Shown in pieces: positions 8,698-17,169 of a DNA stretch of 64,000 bases. The DNA is taken from NCBI GenBank assembly GCA_023229645.1, contig JALNYU010000004.1, forward strand, positions 1 through 64,000, read 5' to 3'. Every line of letters starts with the position of its first letter. Position 1 is the stretch's first letter. Below the pieces are notes generated by a model that saw only the letters and a program-made list of their open reading frames with translations, was not told the DNA's origin and made no database searches. Origin of the DNA: Nevskia sp. (GTDB lineage: Bacteria > Pseudomonadota > Gammaproteobacteria > Nevskiales > Nevskiaceae). The position numbers were made by a program, and so were the translations under genes.

Positions 8698-9324
8698 ATG
8701 AATATTCTTGAAATTCTTCAGGCCGGGCCCGTGATGCCGGTCATCGTTATTGATGACGTCAGCCGGGCCGTGCCGCTTGCTGCGGCACTGGTCGCGGGTG
8801 GCATACGTGTATTGGAAGTGACGCTGCGCACCCCGGCAGCTTTGGCCGCGATCACCGCGATTGCCCGCGACGTGCCGGAAGCGATCGTCGGCGCCGGCAC
8901 GGTTTTGAATATGCGGGATTTGCAGAGCGCCCGAGACGCTGGCGCTCGCTTTGGCGTCAGTCCCGGCACGTCGACCGAACTCCTCCACATCGCGCAAATC
9001 GCCCGCTGGCCGTTTTTGCCCGGCGTGATGACGCCTTCGGACGTTATCACCGCGGTGAACAGCAGCTACACCGCGCTGAAGCTATTCCCGGCCGCGCAGG
9101 CCGGCGGTATCGGCATGTTGAAGGCGCTGGGCGGGCCGTTCCCGCAAGCCGTGTTCTGCCCCACCGGCGGCATCAATCGAAATACGGCTGCGGACTACCT
9201 CGCGTTGCCAAACGTAGCTTGCGTCGGCGGCTCCTGGCTCGCACCGGCGGACTTAGTCGCCGCCCGCAATTGGAACGCGATCACCGAACTCGCGCAGCAA
9301 GCCGCATCGCTGCACGCGGCATAA
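8698..9324 (+). CDS. eda: KDPG aldolase (2-dehydro-3-deoxy-phosphogluconate aldolase)
   Basis: The 208-residue class I aldolase splits KDPG to pyruvate and glyceraldehyde 3-phosphate. The Schiff-base lysine is K128 in TALKLFPA and the conserved glutamate is E40 in EVTLRTPAA; GAGTVLN and CPTGGIN are also present. Length is typical. It lies 12 bases behind edd and 100 bases ahead of gapN, which consumes its glyceraldehyde 3-phosphate. Confidence 0.97.
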   Translation: MNILEILQAGPVMPVIVIDDVSRAVPLAAALVAGGIRVLEVTLRTPAALAAITAIARDVPEAIVGAGTVLNMRDLQSARDAGARFGVSPGTSTELLHIAQIARWPFLPGVMTPSDVITAVNSSYTALKLFPAAQAGGIGMLKALGGPFPQAVFCPTGGINRNTAADYLALPNVACVGGSWLAPADLVAARNWNAITELAQQAASLHAA

Positions 9325-9424
9325 CCGCGCAGGCAGCGATCTACAGGGAAGCAACCCCATTCAAGGACGACGTTTTTCAAAGCACCCCGAGAATCAGTCA
9401 ACGACTTACCTGGAAGAGACAACA

Positions 9425-11059
9425 ATGCGTAACGCCATACAAGCCAAGCTGCACACGCTGTTTCCGAAAGACTCCGAAGTTCCGGCTGATTACAGAATTA
9501 CGGCGCCGCTGCACCAGCGAACCATTCTAATCAACGGTGAAATGCGTGCATGGGATGGCGCCGTACAAGCGATTACCTCGCCGATTTATGTGCGCAAGAA
9601 CGACAATACGCTCAGTGCCGTTGAACTCGGCAGCATCCCGCTCGCCGGGATCCAGGAAGCCGACGCTGCCTTGGCTGCGGCGTCGAAAGCCTATCAAAAC
9701 GGTCGCGGTCTTTGGCCGACGATGTCGGTGGCCGAGCGCATTGCCTGTGTCGAGAACTTCAGCAATCAAATCGTCGCGCGGCGCGGGGAAATCGTGAAAT
9801 TCCTGATGTGGGAAATCGGCAAAAGCTGGGCCGACTCCGAAAAGGAATTCGACCGCACGATCGACTACATCAAAGCGACTGTCGACGAGCTGAAGCAAAT
9901 CGATAACAGCAGCTCACGCTTTCAAATTGTCGAAGGCACCATCGCCCAGATCCGCCGCTCGCCGCTCGGCATCGTCTTGTGCATGGGGCCTTACAACTAC
10001 CCGATGAATGAGACGTTCACGACGTTGATCCCAGCGTTGATCATGGGCAATGTCGTGGTCTTCAAACCGCCGCGCCAAGGCGTGTTGTTGTACTACCCGA
10101 TGCTGGAAGCATTCCGTAGCGCCTTTCCGCCGGGCGTCATCAATATCGTTTACGGGCACGGCCATGTCGTGGTCCCGCACATCATGGCATCAGGAAAAAT
10201 CAATGTGCTTGCGTTGATCGGCAACAGCAAAGTCGCCGACCAGCTGAAAAAGCAGCATCCGAAGTCGAACCAGCTGCGCGCAGTGCTGGGCCTGGAAGCA
10301 AAAAACGCCGCAATCATCCTGCCCGATGCCGATCTGGAGTTGACCGTTAAGGAGTGCATCACCGGTGCGCTTTCGTTCAACGGCCAGCGCTGCACGGCGA
10401 TCAAGATGATCCTGGTACACCGATCTATCGCCGAACGCTTCCTGGACCTTTTCTGTGCCGAAATTGAAAAGCTCAAGATCGGCATGCCCTGGGAAAAAGG
10501 CGTAATGCTGACGCCGCTACCAGAGATGAACAAAGTCGCCTACATGCACGCCTGCATCGATGACGCCGTCGCGCTCGGCGCACGCGTAATGAACGCAGGC
10601 GGCGGCGCATCTGCGGAAACCCTATTCCAGCCGGCGGTGGTGTATCCGGTAAGCGCCGGCATGAAACTATTCCGCGAAGAACAGTTCGGCCCCGTTGTTC
10701 CGGTTGCGCCGTTTGACGATATCGAATCGGCGTTGGACTACATTGCAACGTCGGATCACGGCCAGCAGGTCGCCGTCTTCGGACGCGATCCCGACCAGAT
10801 CGCCGCGCTGGTTGATCCGCTGGTGAATCAGGTTTGCCGCGTCAACATCAATTGCCAGTGCCAGCGTGGGCCCGATGTCTTTCCGTTTGCGGGCCGAAAA
10901 GACTCTGCCGAAAGCACGTTGTCAGTGCACGACGCGCTACGTGCGTTTTCGATCCGAACCATGGTTGCGGCCAAACAAACACCAGCCAGCAAACAGCTAC
11001 TCGACACCATCGTGCTCGATAACAAATCGAAGTTCGTTAACACCCATTTTATTCTCTGA
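9425..11059 (+). CDS. gapN: NADP-dependent non-phosphorylating glyceraldehyde-3-phosphate dehydrogenase (GapN-type)
   Basis: The 544-residue aldehyde dehydrogenase-fold protein resembles the long GapN-like proteins that oxidise glyceraldehyde 3-phosphate directly to 3-phosphoglycerate with NADP. The catalytic Cys is C323 in FNGQRCTAIK and the general base is E291 in VLGLEAKNA; the Rossmann-type stretch IVLCMGPYNYPMNE and LALIGNS are also visible. It follows eda by 100 bases on the same strand. This step gives NADPH but no ATP, so combined with Edd/Eda it would make a low-ATP, reductant-rich glucose route. Substrate assignment is by family and context; another aldehyde is possible. Confidence 0.8.
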   Translation: MRNAIQAKLHTLFPKDSEVPADYRITAPLHQRTILINGEMRAWDGAVQAITSPIYVRKNDNTLSAVELGSIPLAGIQEADAALAAASKAYQNGRGLWPTMSVAERIACVENFSNQIVARRGEIVKFLMWEIGKSWADSEKEFDRTIDYIKATVDELKQIDNSSSRFQIVEGTIAQIRRSPLGIVLCMGPYNYPMNETFTTLIPALIMGNVVVFKPPRQGVLLYYPMLEAFRSAFPPGVINIVYGHGHVVVPHIMASGKINVLALIGNSKVADQLKKQHPKSNQLRAVLGLEAKNAAIILPDADLELTVKECITGALSFNGQRCTAIKMILVHRSIAERFLDLFCAEIEKLKIGMPWEKGVMLTPLPEMNKVAYMHACIDDAVALGARVMNAGGGASAETLFQPAVVYPVSAGMKLFREEQFGPVVPVAPFDDIESALDYIATSDHGQQVAVFGRDPDQIAALVDPLVNQVCRVNINCQCQRGPDVFPFAGRKDSAESTLSVHDALRAFSIRTMVAAKQTPASKQLLDTIVLDNKSKFVNTHFIL

Positions 11060-11116
11060 ACATCGTCACGTTCGCGGCGCCACACGCTGCTGATGGGTCG
11101 CACGCACCGTAATTAT

Positions 11117-11211
11117 TTATTGATCCGGCCATTAAGCACCTGAATAAAGACAGTGCAATGCCAAACTGGATGCCGCACTTCCGAGAAAGCGAGAAATGGC
11201 CGGATCAATAA
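11117..11211. repeat. 95-bp hairpin element, TTATTGA family, copy 1
   Basis: The ends are a perfect 17-bp inverted repeat (TTATTGATCCGGCCATT at 11117-11133 and its complement at 11195-11211). It is 95 bp long and differs at only four positions from the copy at 15127-15221. No coding capacity is apparent. It is paired with a second element 18 bases downstream. Size, ends and recurrence suggest a non-autonomous mobile element (MITE-like). Confidence 0.8.
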
Positions 11212-11229
11212 CAAAGCAATTTAATTTTA

Positions 11230-11322
11230 TTATTAATTCGGCCACTCACGCCGTCTCGAAAAAGTGCAATCTCAAATTGCCGCGTAGCACCTCGTTCAAC
11301 TATTTTGTGGCCGAATCAATAA
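11230..11322. repeat. 93-bp hairpin element, TTATTGA family, copy 2
   Basis: The ends TTATTAATTCGGCCAC (11230-11245) and GTGGCCGAATCAATAA (11307-11322) pair at 15 of 16 positions. The interior differs from copy 1 but keeps the same ends and length. It ends 25 bases before the pgi start and so forms part of the pgi upstream region. Confidence 0.7.
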
Positions 11323-11347
11323 TCGCTCGTCAATTCAAGGTGCCGAA

Positions 11348-13018
11348 GTGCCGATAAAAATGGGAATTCAATCAGATCGCTGGGCTGCGCTTGAGTGGCA
11401 TCGTCAGCAGATGGAATCGGTGCATATGCGGAGCCTATTCCGGCGTGACCCGCACCGTGGCCAGCGCTATACGGCCGAGTGCGCCGGCTTGCTTTTGGAC
11501 TATTCCAAACAGCGCATTACCGATGAAACACTGCAGCTATTGATCGCCTTCGCCGACGAATGCGGCCTCGAACAGCAGCGCGATCGCATGTTTGCCGGGG
11601 CGCGCATCAACACCAGCGAAGATCGCCCGGTCTTGCATACCGCGCTGCGCGATCAATCAGGGCAAGCGTTGATTGTCGATGGGGTCGATGTCGCGGCGGA
11701 AATCAATCAGGAACTGCGTCGACTCATCGCATTTTCGGACGCGGTTCGAACCGGTGAAATCCGCGGTAGTCAGGGCCTGCCGTTTACCGACGTCATCAAC
11801 ATCGGCATCGGCGGCTCTGATCTCGGGCCGAAGATGGTTTGCCACGCACTGGCAAATCGTATTCCTGGTGGGCTCACGCCGCATTTTCTCTCGAATCCCG
11901 ATTCCTCTGAAGTTTTCGCGGTCTTACGCGGGCTCGATCCTACGCGTACGTTGTGCGTTGTTTCGTCAAAGACGTTCACGACACAAGAAACGCTGACCAA
12001 CGCGGCGACGGTTCGCAAATGGCTGCGCGACGCACTGGGCAGTGACGACGCTGCGATGGAGCAATTTATCGCCGTAACCGCACGGCCGCAGATGGCGACT
12101 GCGCTCGGCTACGCGCCCGAGCGCAGTTTTCGCTTCTGGGATTGGGTCGGCGGCCGCTATTCCTTGTGGTCAGCGATCGGCCTGCCGATCATGTTGACGA
12201 TCGGGTCCGAAGCCTTCACGCAGTTGCTCGCTGGCGCCTATGCCATGGATCAACATTTCCGAACAGCGCCGCTGGCGCACAATATTCCAGCATTGCTCGC
12301 ACTGCTGGGCCTCTGGTCCGGCAATTTTCTCAAAGCTTCATCGCATCTCATCGCCGCCTATGATGCCCGGCTACGCTATTTGCCGGCCTATGTGCAGCAG
12401 CTGGATATGGAAAGCAACGGCAAACGGACAACGGCCGCCGGCGATCCGATTAGCCATTCAACCGGCCCTGTTATTTGGGGCGATTTAGGCATCAACGGCC
12501 AGCACGCGTTTTTTCAACTCGTGCATCAAGGCATGCACTTGGTGCCGGTCGATTTTATCGGCGTGCTGAACGTGCCCGGCAGCCTGGTCGAGCACCAGCG
12601 CATCGTCCACGCCAACATGCTGGCGCAAGCCGAAGCGCTAATGATGGGCCGCACCATCGAAGAAACCCGCACCGAACTCCATGCTGCCGGTATTGACGAA
12701 TCGCGGATCCTATCGCTGACCGCCCAGCGTAGTTTTAGCGGCAATGTACCGTCGAATATGTTGCTGCTAGAAGCGCTTACCCCGCATACGCTCGGCGCCT
12801 TGATCGCAATGTACGAGCACAAAGTATTTGCTCAAGGCGTGCTCTGGGGCATCAACTCGTTTGATCAATGGGGCGTCGAGCTCGGTAAGCAGCTCGGCCA
12901 CGCGATCTTCGGCGAACTCTGCGGAAAGCCCGAAACCACCGAACACGATGCCTCCACTACGCGACTGATTCAGCGGGTCAGCGCGGCGCTGAACCAACAC
13001 CCGGATACAACGCCGTAA
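11348..13018 (+). CDS. pgi: Glucose-6-phosphate isomerase
   Basis: The 556-residue enzyme interconverts glucose 6-phosphate and fructose 6-phosphate. Family motifs include NIGIGGSDLGPKMVCHAL, VVSSKTFTTQETLTNA, the active-site stretch MESNGKRTTAAGDP and the C-terminal signature GVELGKQLGHAI. GTG 11348 is favoured because AAGG lies about 7 bases upstream; ATG 11360 is an alternative. It supplies fructose 6-phosphate to the phosphoketolase encoded downstream and recycles hexose phosphate into the Entner-Doudoroff pathway. Its leader contains two hairpin elements. Confidence 0.97.
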   Translation: MPIKMGIQSDRWAALEWHRQQMESVHMRSLFRRDPHRGQRYTAECAGLLLDYSKQRITDETLQLLIAFADECGLEQQRDRMFAGARINTSEDRPVLHTALRDQSGQALIVDGVDVAAEINQELRRLIAFSDAVRTGEIRGSQGLPFTDVINIGIGGSDLGPKMVCHALANRIPGGLTPHFLSNPDSSEVFAVLRGLDPTRTLCVVSSKTFTTQETLTNAATVRKWLRDALGSDDAAMEQFIAVTARPQMATALGYAPERSFRFWDWVGGRYSLWSAIGLPIMLTIGSEAFTQLLAGAYAMDQHFRTAPLAHNIPALLALLGLWSGNFLKASSHLIAAYDARLRYLPAYVQQLDMESNGKRTTAAGDPISHSTGPVIWGDLGINGQHAFFQLVHQGMHLVPVDFIGVLNVPGSLVEHQRIVHANMLAQAEALMMGRTIEETRTELHAAGIDESRILSLTAQRSFSGNVPSNMLLLEALTPHTLGALIAMYEHKVFAQGVLWGINSFDQWGVELGKQLGHAIFGELCGKPETTEHDASTTRLIQRVSAALNQHPDTTP

Positions 13019-13084
13019 GCGCAGTTTCGCCTTCAGAACGATTGCCGCGCGAATACCGACTCTCTCGCCTAGGAATAAGAATTA

Positions 13085-14533
13085 ATGCCCCCGTCTCGTC
13101 AAACTAAAATCGTTGCCACCTTGGGCCCCGCGAGTAGCGCCAAAGCGCAGATTCGCGCCCTGCGCCTAGCCGGCGCCGATGTTTTCCGGATGAACTTCAG
13201 CCACGGTTCGCACGAAGACCACGCTGCGATCTACCGCAATATCCGCGCGCTGGACGCTGAACTCGGCCGGCCAATTGGGGTGCTGATGGATCTGCAAGGG
13301 CCGAAGTTGCGGCTCGGCACATTTGCCGAAGGCTCAGTGCATTTGTTGGCCGGCGCACGCATTCGTTTCGATCTCGATCTAACCCCTGGAACCGCTCAGC
13401 GCGTAGCAATTCCGCACCCGGAAATTATCGGCACGGCGCGTGTCGGCGACACCTTGCTGATCGACGATGGTCGAATGCGCTTTCGCGTTATCGCGGCCGG
13501 CGCCGACGCGCTTGAAGCCGAGGCCTTAACCAGTGGCACGCTATCAAACCGCAAGGGCGTCAATGTTCCGGGCGTCACACTGCCGGTGTCGGCACTGACC
13601 GCCAAAGACCGGGCCGACCTCGAGTTTGGCCTCGCTTTAGGCGTCGATTGGGTGGCGTTATCGTTCGTGCAGCGGCCCGAAGATCTTGAACAGGTGCGTG
13701 CACTCATCGGCGGCAAAGCCTTGCTGATGGCGAAGATCGAGAAGCCGGCAGCGATCCAGGCCTTGGACGGCATCATCGCCCAGTCTGACGCCTTGATGGT
13801 TGCGCGTGGCGATCTCGGCGTTGAGCTGCCGCCCGAGGAAGTCCCCGGGCTGCAAAAGTTGATCGTCCGGAAATGTCGTGAAGCGGGCAAGCCGGTCGTC
13901 GTCGCCACGCAGATGCTGGAATCGATGATTTCAGCGCCGAGCCCGACCCGGGCAGAAGCGTCTGATGTTGCGACGGCGGTCTACGATGGCGTTGACGCCG
14001 TTATGTTGTCGGCTGAGTCCGCATCAGGCCAGTATCCAGTTGAGGCGGTCGAGATGATGGCGCGGATTATCCAACGCACCGAAGCGGATTCGCTGCAGCG
14101 CAAGCTGATGAACGCGGTAGACCCTAAATCGTCGCAAACCGGCACCGACGCCATCGGCACCGCGATCCGCGCGGTGTCATCGACGCTACCGTTGGCGGCG
14201 ACGGTCACCTTTACCGCATCCGGCGAAACCACGCTCCGAATTGCCAACCAGCGCCCGCACTCGCCAATTGTTAGCGTCACGCCGAGCGTTGCGGTTGCGC
14301 GCCGCCTCACGCTGGTTTGGGGCGTCCGCTCGTGTGTCTCAACGAACGCTGGGAATACCGATCACGAAATGGTTGCAGAAGCACTTGCGGCGTGTCGATC
14401 AGAAGATTTAGACGTTGAAAATCTTCCGATTGCGCTCACCGCCGGCAGTCCATTTGGCAAGCCGGGTTCCACCAACTTACTGCGTATGGTCTGGCCCGAG
14501 CCGGCCATCGTCGAAGCCGCGAGTGCGGCTTAA
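13085..14533 (+). CDS. pyk: Pyruvate kinase
   Basis: The 482-residue enzyme converts phosphoenolpyruvate and ADP to pyruvate and ATP. Seen are KIVATLGPAS at the N-terminus, FRMNFSHGSHEDH, MDLQGPKLRLG, the catalytic MAKIEKP and the substrate stretch MVARGDLGVELPPEEVP. It starts 66 bases after pgi on the same strand. With GapN in the pathway it would be the only ATP-forming step in the lower half of the route. It converges on a small SRPBCC gene. Confidence 0.97.
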   Translation: MPPSRQTKIVATLGPASSAKAQIRALRLAGADVFRMNFSHGSHEDHAAIYRNIRALDAELGRPIGVLMDLQGPKLRLGTFAEGSVHLLAGARIRFDLDLTPGTAQRVAIPHPEIIGTARVGDTLLIDDGRMRFRVIAAGADALEAEALTSGTLSNRKGVNVPGVTLPVSALTAKDRADLEFGLALGVDWVALSFVQRPEDLEQVRALIGGKALLMAKIEKPAAIQALDGIIAQSDALMVARGDLGVELPPEEVPGLQKLIVRKCREAGKPVVVATQMLESMISAPSPTRAEASDVATAVYDGVDAVMLSAESASGQYPVEAVEMMARIIQRTEADSLQRKLMNAVDPKSSQTGTDAIGTAIRAVSSTLPLAATVTFTASGETTLRIANQRPHSPIVSVTPSVAVARRLTLVWGVRSCVSTNAGNTDHEMVAEALAACRSEDLDVENLPIALTAGSPFGKPGSTNLLRMVWPEPAIVEAASAA

Positions 14534-14570
14534 GGTTCGCTAGCAGGAGCCCGCTGACTCGAAACACAAC

Positions 14571-14987
14571 TCAAACTAGCTCCGCGCTCAAACGGTCGAG
14601 ATTCTCCTCGTTTGCCGGCACCACGATATGACGAATGGCCTCCGCCACAGACGCATCGGCGAACGTTTGCTGCCAGTGGAGTACGGTTCCGTTGGGCGTA
14701 GGCTCCAGCGTGATGGTTAGTTCAAAGTACGGCGGGCAGACATGCTGAATAACAACCTGCCGATCGGGCGCGATGCTGGCGAATACCGAGGTGTTGGGAT
14801 AGCGCTTCCCGTCGGGGCCGATCATCGTAAAAACCCACTTACCGCCGGCCTGGAACTCAAATACTTCAAATTGATTGGAAAAGCCGCTCGGCCCCCACCA
14901 GCGGGCAAGGCGTTCTCCATCTTGAATTGCGGCAAATACCGCCGCAGGCGCCGCAGTAAGCTGCCTCGTCGTAGTGAATGTGGTCAT
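14571..14987 (-). CDS. SRPBCC (AHSA1-like) domain protein
   Basis: The 138-residue protein has the START/Bet v 1-like fold of the AHSA1 family: TTTRQLTAAPAAVFAAI, the motif RLARWWGPSGFSN and a C-terminal TFADASVAEAIRHIV. Such proteins bind small hydrophobic ligands; the ligand here is unknown. ATG 14987 has GGGAG eight bases upstream and is chosen over an upstream GTG at 15011. It converges with pyk and its upstream region holds the first hairpin element of the second pair. Confidence 0.8.
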   Translation of the reverse strand: MTTFTTTRQLTAAPAAVFAAIQDGERLARWWGPSGFSNQFEVFEFQAGGKWVFTMIGPDGKRYPNTSVFASIAPDRQVVIQHVCPPYFELTITLEPTPNGTVLHWQQTFADASVAEAIRHIVVPANEENLDRLSAELV

Positions 14988-15015
14988 TGATGGCTCCCGC
15001 GACAATTTCACCTAT

Positions 15016-15107
15016 TTATTGAGTCGGCAGCAAGACACTGAACCGTACGTGCGCCATTGAAGCCTATTGCGTCCTAGCGGACGTGGTGGATGATGCCGAC
15101 TCAATAA
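15016..15107. repeat. 92-bp hairpin element, TTATTGA family, copy 3
   Basis: The ends form a perfect 14-bp inverted repeat (TTATTGAGTCGGCA at 15016-15029, complement at 15094-15107). The interior is unrelated to the neighbouring copy. It lies 28 bases upstream of the SRPBCC gene start and 19 bases from copy 4. Confidence 0.7.
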
Positions 15108-15126
15108 CCAAAATACATTGATTTTG

Positions 15127-15221
15127 TTATTGATCCGGCCATTAAGTACTTGAATAAAGACAGTGCAATGCCAAACCGGATGCCGCACTTCCGAGAAAGC
15201 GAGAAATGGCCGAATCAATAA
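15127..15221. repeat. 95-bp hairpin element, TTATTGA family, copy 4
   Basis: This copy is in the same orientation as the one at 11117-11211 and is identical to it at 91 of 95 positions. Its right end (AATGGCCGAATCAATAA, 15205-15221) contains the ATG and first five codons of the damaged FucP-type permease gene. Confidence 0.8.
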
Positions 15222-15987
15222 CAACCGACGCCAAGCCGCCTGAATCCAACGACACGCCACGCAGCACCGTATTGGTCGGTTTTGTCGTCGCGCTATTTTT
15301 TGTCTGGGGCTTGGCAACGGTCTTGATTGACACGCTGATTCCCAAGCTTAAAGCGTTGTTCGCGCTGAGTTACGCCGAAGTCATGCTAACGCAGTTCTGC
15401 TTTTTTCTCGGCTACTTCGTCTTCTCAATTCCGGCCGGGATCATTCTGAACCGTATTGGCTATATCCGCGGCATCGTCGTCGGGCTCGCGATTATGATTA
15501 CCGGCTGCCTACTATTCGCGCCAGCCGCACCTGCATTTTTTTGTACGTCGGCGCCGAAGTTTCGATCAGCAGCCTGATGATCAACTACCTGATGGAACCT
15601 GGAACCTTAGGCCTCATCGGCGCCCGCGTCTTACGCCACGTCCCGGCGGGGATCGTGCTCGGCGCCTGTGCCCTCGTTGCTACCACACTGGTCTTGCTGT
15701 CGTCGCTCTCAAGCGGGGCACTCGCCGGCTTCGCAATCATCGCCGTCGGCCTCTTTAATTCGATCATGTTCCCGACTATCTTCTCGCTCGCCATCGAAGG
15801 CCTGGGCGAAGACAGTCCACGTGCGTCCGGCATCGTCTGCATGGCGATCGTCGGCGGCGCTATCGTGCCATTGCTAACCGGCTTGATTGCTGACATCGCT
15901 GGGCTGGCGACGGCACTGCTGGTGCCCGCAAGTTGCTATATCGGCATTGCGATTTACGCCGCGCTGGTGCAGCTGCGCAAACTCTAA
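15206..15987 (+). pseudogene. FucP/GluP-type MFS sugar permease, internally deleted and frameshifted
   Basis: The first frame (15206-15577) begins MAESIT, within the repeat, and carries the N-terminal MFS helices VLVGFVVALFFVWGLATVL and FFLGYFVFSIPAGIILNRIG. After GCLLFAPAAPAFF the reading frame shifts at a T7 run to 15541-15987, which resumes in the C-terminal half: YVGAEVSISSLMINYLMEP and VGLFNSIMFPTIFSLAIEG. Together they cover about 260 residues, whereas fucose/glucose/galactose:H+ symporters of this family have about 420. Helices 4-7 and part of 8-9 are missing. It was probably a glucose-type importer and is now inactive. It is the second broken sugar transporter in the cluster. Confidence 0.85.
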
Positions 15988-16029
15988 ATAGAAATTGGAA
16001 CGGCCGACTTGGGCTACGCAAGCGCCGAT

Positions 16030-17169
16030 TTAAGCGATCTTGCCGCCGGCCTGCGCACCTAATAGTCGACGGATATCGGCCAAGACCATTAAGTCCTCGC
16101 GCGCGTGAATCACCAAGGCGCGGACCGGTGAGGCGCTAGCAGCGATGTCGATATCGGCTTCGGTTGCGCCGTTTAGATCGGGGTCTAGCTCCAAACTCAG
16201 CCCGGCTAATGCGGCGGCGATACCGGCACGGATCGACGCTTGGTTTTCGCCGATACCGCCGGTAAAAACGATTGCATCAACGCCGCCGAGTACGCCGAGC
16301 ATGGCGCCGACGGCACGGCGCGCATCGTGAATAAAATGGTCGCGCGCCAGCACCGCACGCGGAACGCCGGCTTGCGCTGCGGCCAGAATTTTCCGCAGAT
16401 CGGAGGAAATCCCAGAGAGCCCGAGCAAGCCGCTGCGATGATTCAAAACTTCGGTCAGCTCGTCGAGTTCGATGCCGCATTTCTCCTGCAAGTGGAGCAG
16501 TAAACCGGGGTCGACCGAGCCGGCACGCGTCGCCATCGTCATGCCTTCAAGCGGCGAAAAACCCATGGTTGTATCGATCGAACGGCCGTCGGCCACTGCG
16601 GTAACCGAACAGCCGTTGCCCAGATGGCAAACAATCATCCGCCGCGGGGTGTAGCCGAGTAAGGTTTGGCTGCGGCGCACCGAATACGCGACGCTGAGAC
16701 CGTGAAAGCCGTAACGCCGTAAACCCCAGCCGGTCGTCCACTCATAAGGTAACGCGTAGATTGCGGCGGCTTCTGACAACGTGGCATGGAACGCGGTGTC
16801 AAAAGCGGCGATCTGCAGCGCATTCGGGTCGTGCGCGGTCACCGCGTCGATCCCGATTAATGCGGCTTCAACGTGCAGCGGATCAATGTCGCGTAGCGAT
16901 GCCAGCTGTGCTCGCACCGCGCTATCGATGACGATCGACGCCCGAAATGTCGCGCCGCCGTGGACAACGCGATGTCCGACGACGCTGGGGGTTTCAATCC
17001 GAGCGAGTAAATCCTGCACCTGCTGACGGCGCGCCACCGCGCCGCCTTCGGCCCACTTTTCGGTGCCTTGCGCAGTAACGGCTTCGCCGCCGCCAAATAC
17101 CGTCCACTTCAACGTGCCGGAGCCGGCGTTCAACACCAGCGCCCGCGCGGCCACGGGTGCCGAACTCAC
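16030..17169 (-). CDS. ackA: Acetate kinase
   Basis: The enzyme converts acetyl phosphate and ADP to acetate and ATP. The 379-residue protein shows the N-terminal LVLNAGSGTLKW, GHRVVHGGATF, AAFDTAFHATL, RRYGFHGLSVAY, HLGNGCSVTAV and the C-terminal FTGGIGENQASIR, all landmarks of the ASKHA-fold acetate kinases. It is slightly short for the family (about 400). GTG 17169 overlaps the phosphoketolase stop (GTGA), marking translational coupling; TTG 17178 is possible. Pairing with xfp makes acetyl phosphate from xylulose 5-phosphate or fructose 6-phosphate its likely substrate. Confidence 0.93.
   Translation of the reverse strand: MSSAPVAARALVLNAGSGTLKWTVFGGGEAVTAQGTEKWAEGGAVARRQQVQDLLARIETPSVVGHRVVHGGATFRASIVIDSAVRAQLASLRDIDPLHVEAALIGIDAVTAHDPNALQIAAFDTAFHATLSEAAAIYALPYEWTTGWGLRRYGFHGLSVAYSVRRSQTLLGYTPRRMIVCHLGNGCSVTAVADGRSIDTTMGFSPLEGMTMATRAGSVDPGLLLHLQEKCGIELDELTEVLNHRSGLLGLSGISSDLRKILAAAQAGVPRAVLARDHFIHDARRAVGAMLGVLGGVDAIVFTGGIGENQASIRAGIAAALAGLSLELDPDLNGATEADIDIAASASPVRALVIHAREDLMVLADIRRLLGAQAGGKIA

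Noticed and set aside
11196..11357. Open frame beginning with ATG in copy 1 of the hairpin element and running through copy 2 into pgi
   Set aside because: It encodes about 50 residues of repeat-derived sequence, has no ribosome site and runs into the pgi start region; most likely chance.
11117..15221. Integron attC-like sites for the ~93-bp hairpin elements
   Set aside because: Length and palindromy fit, but the ends lack the GTTRRRY/RYYYAAC core sites and no integrase or gene cassette array is present.
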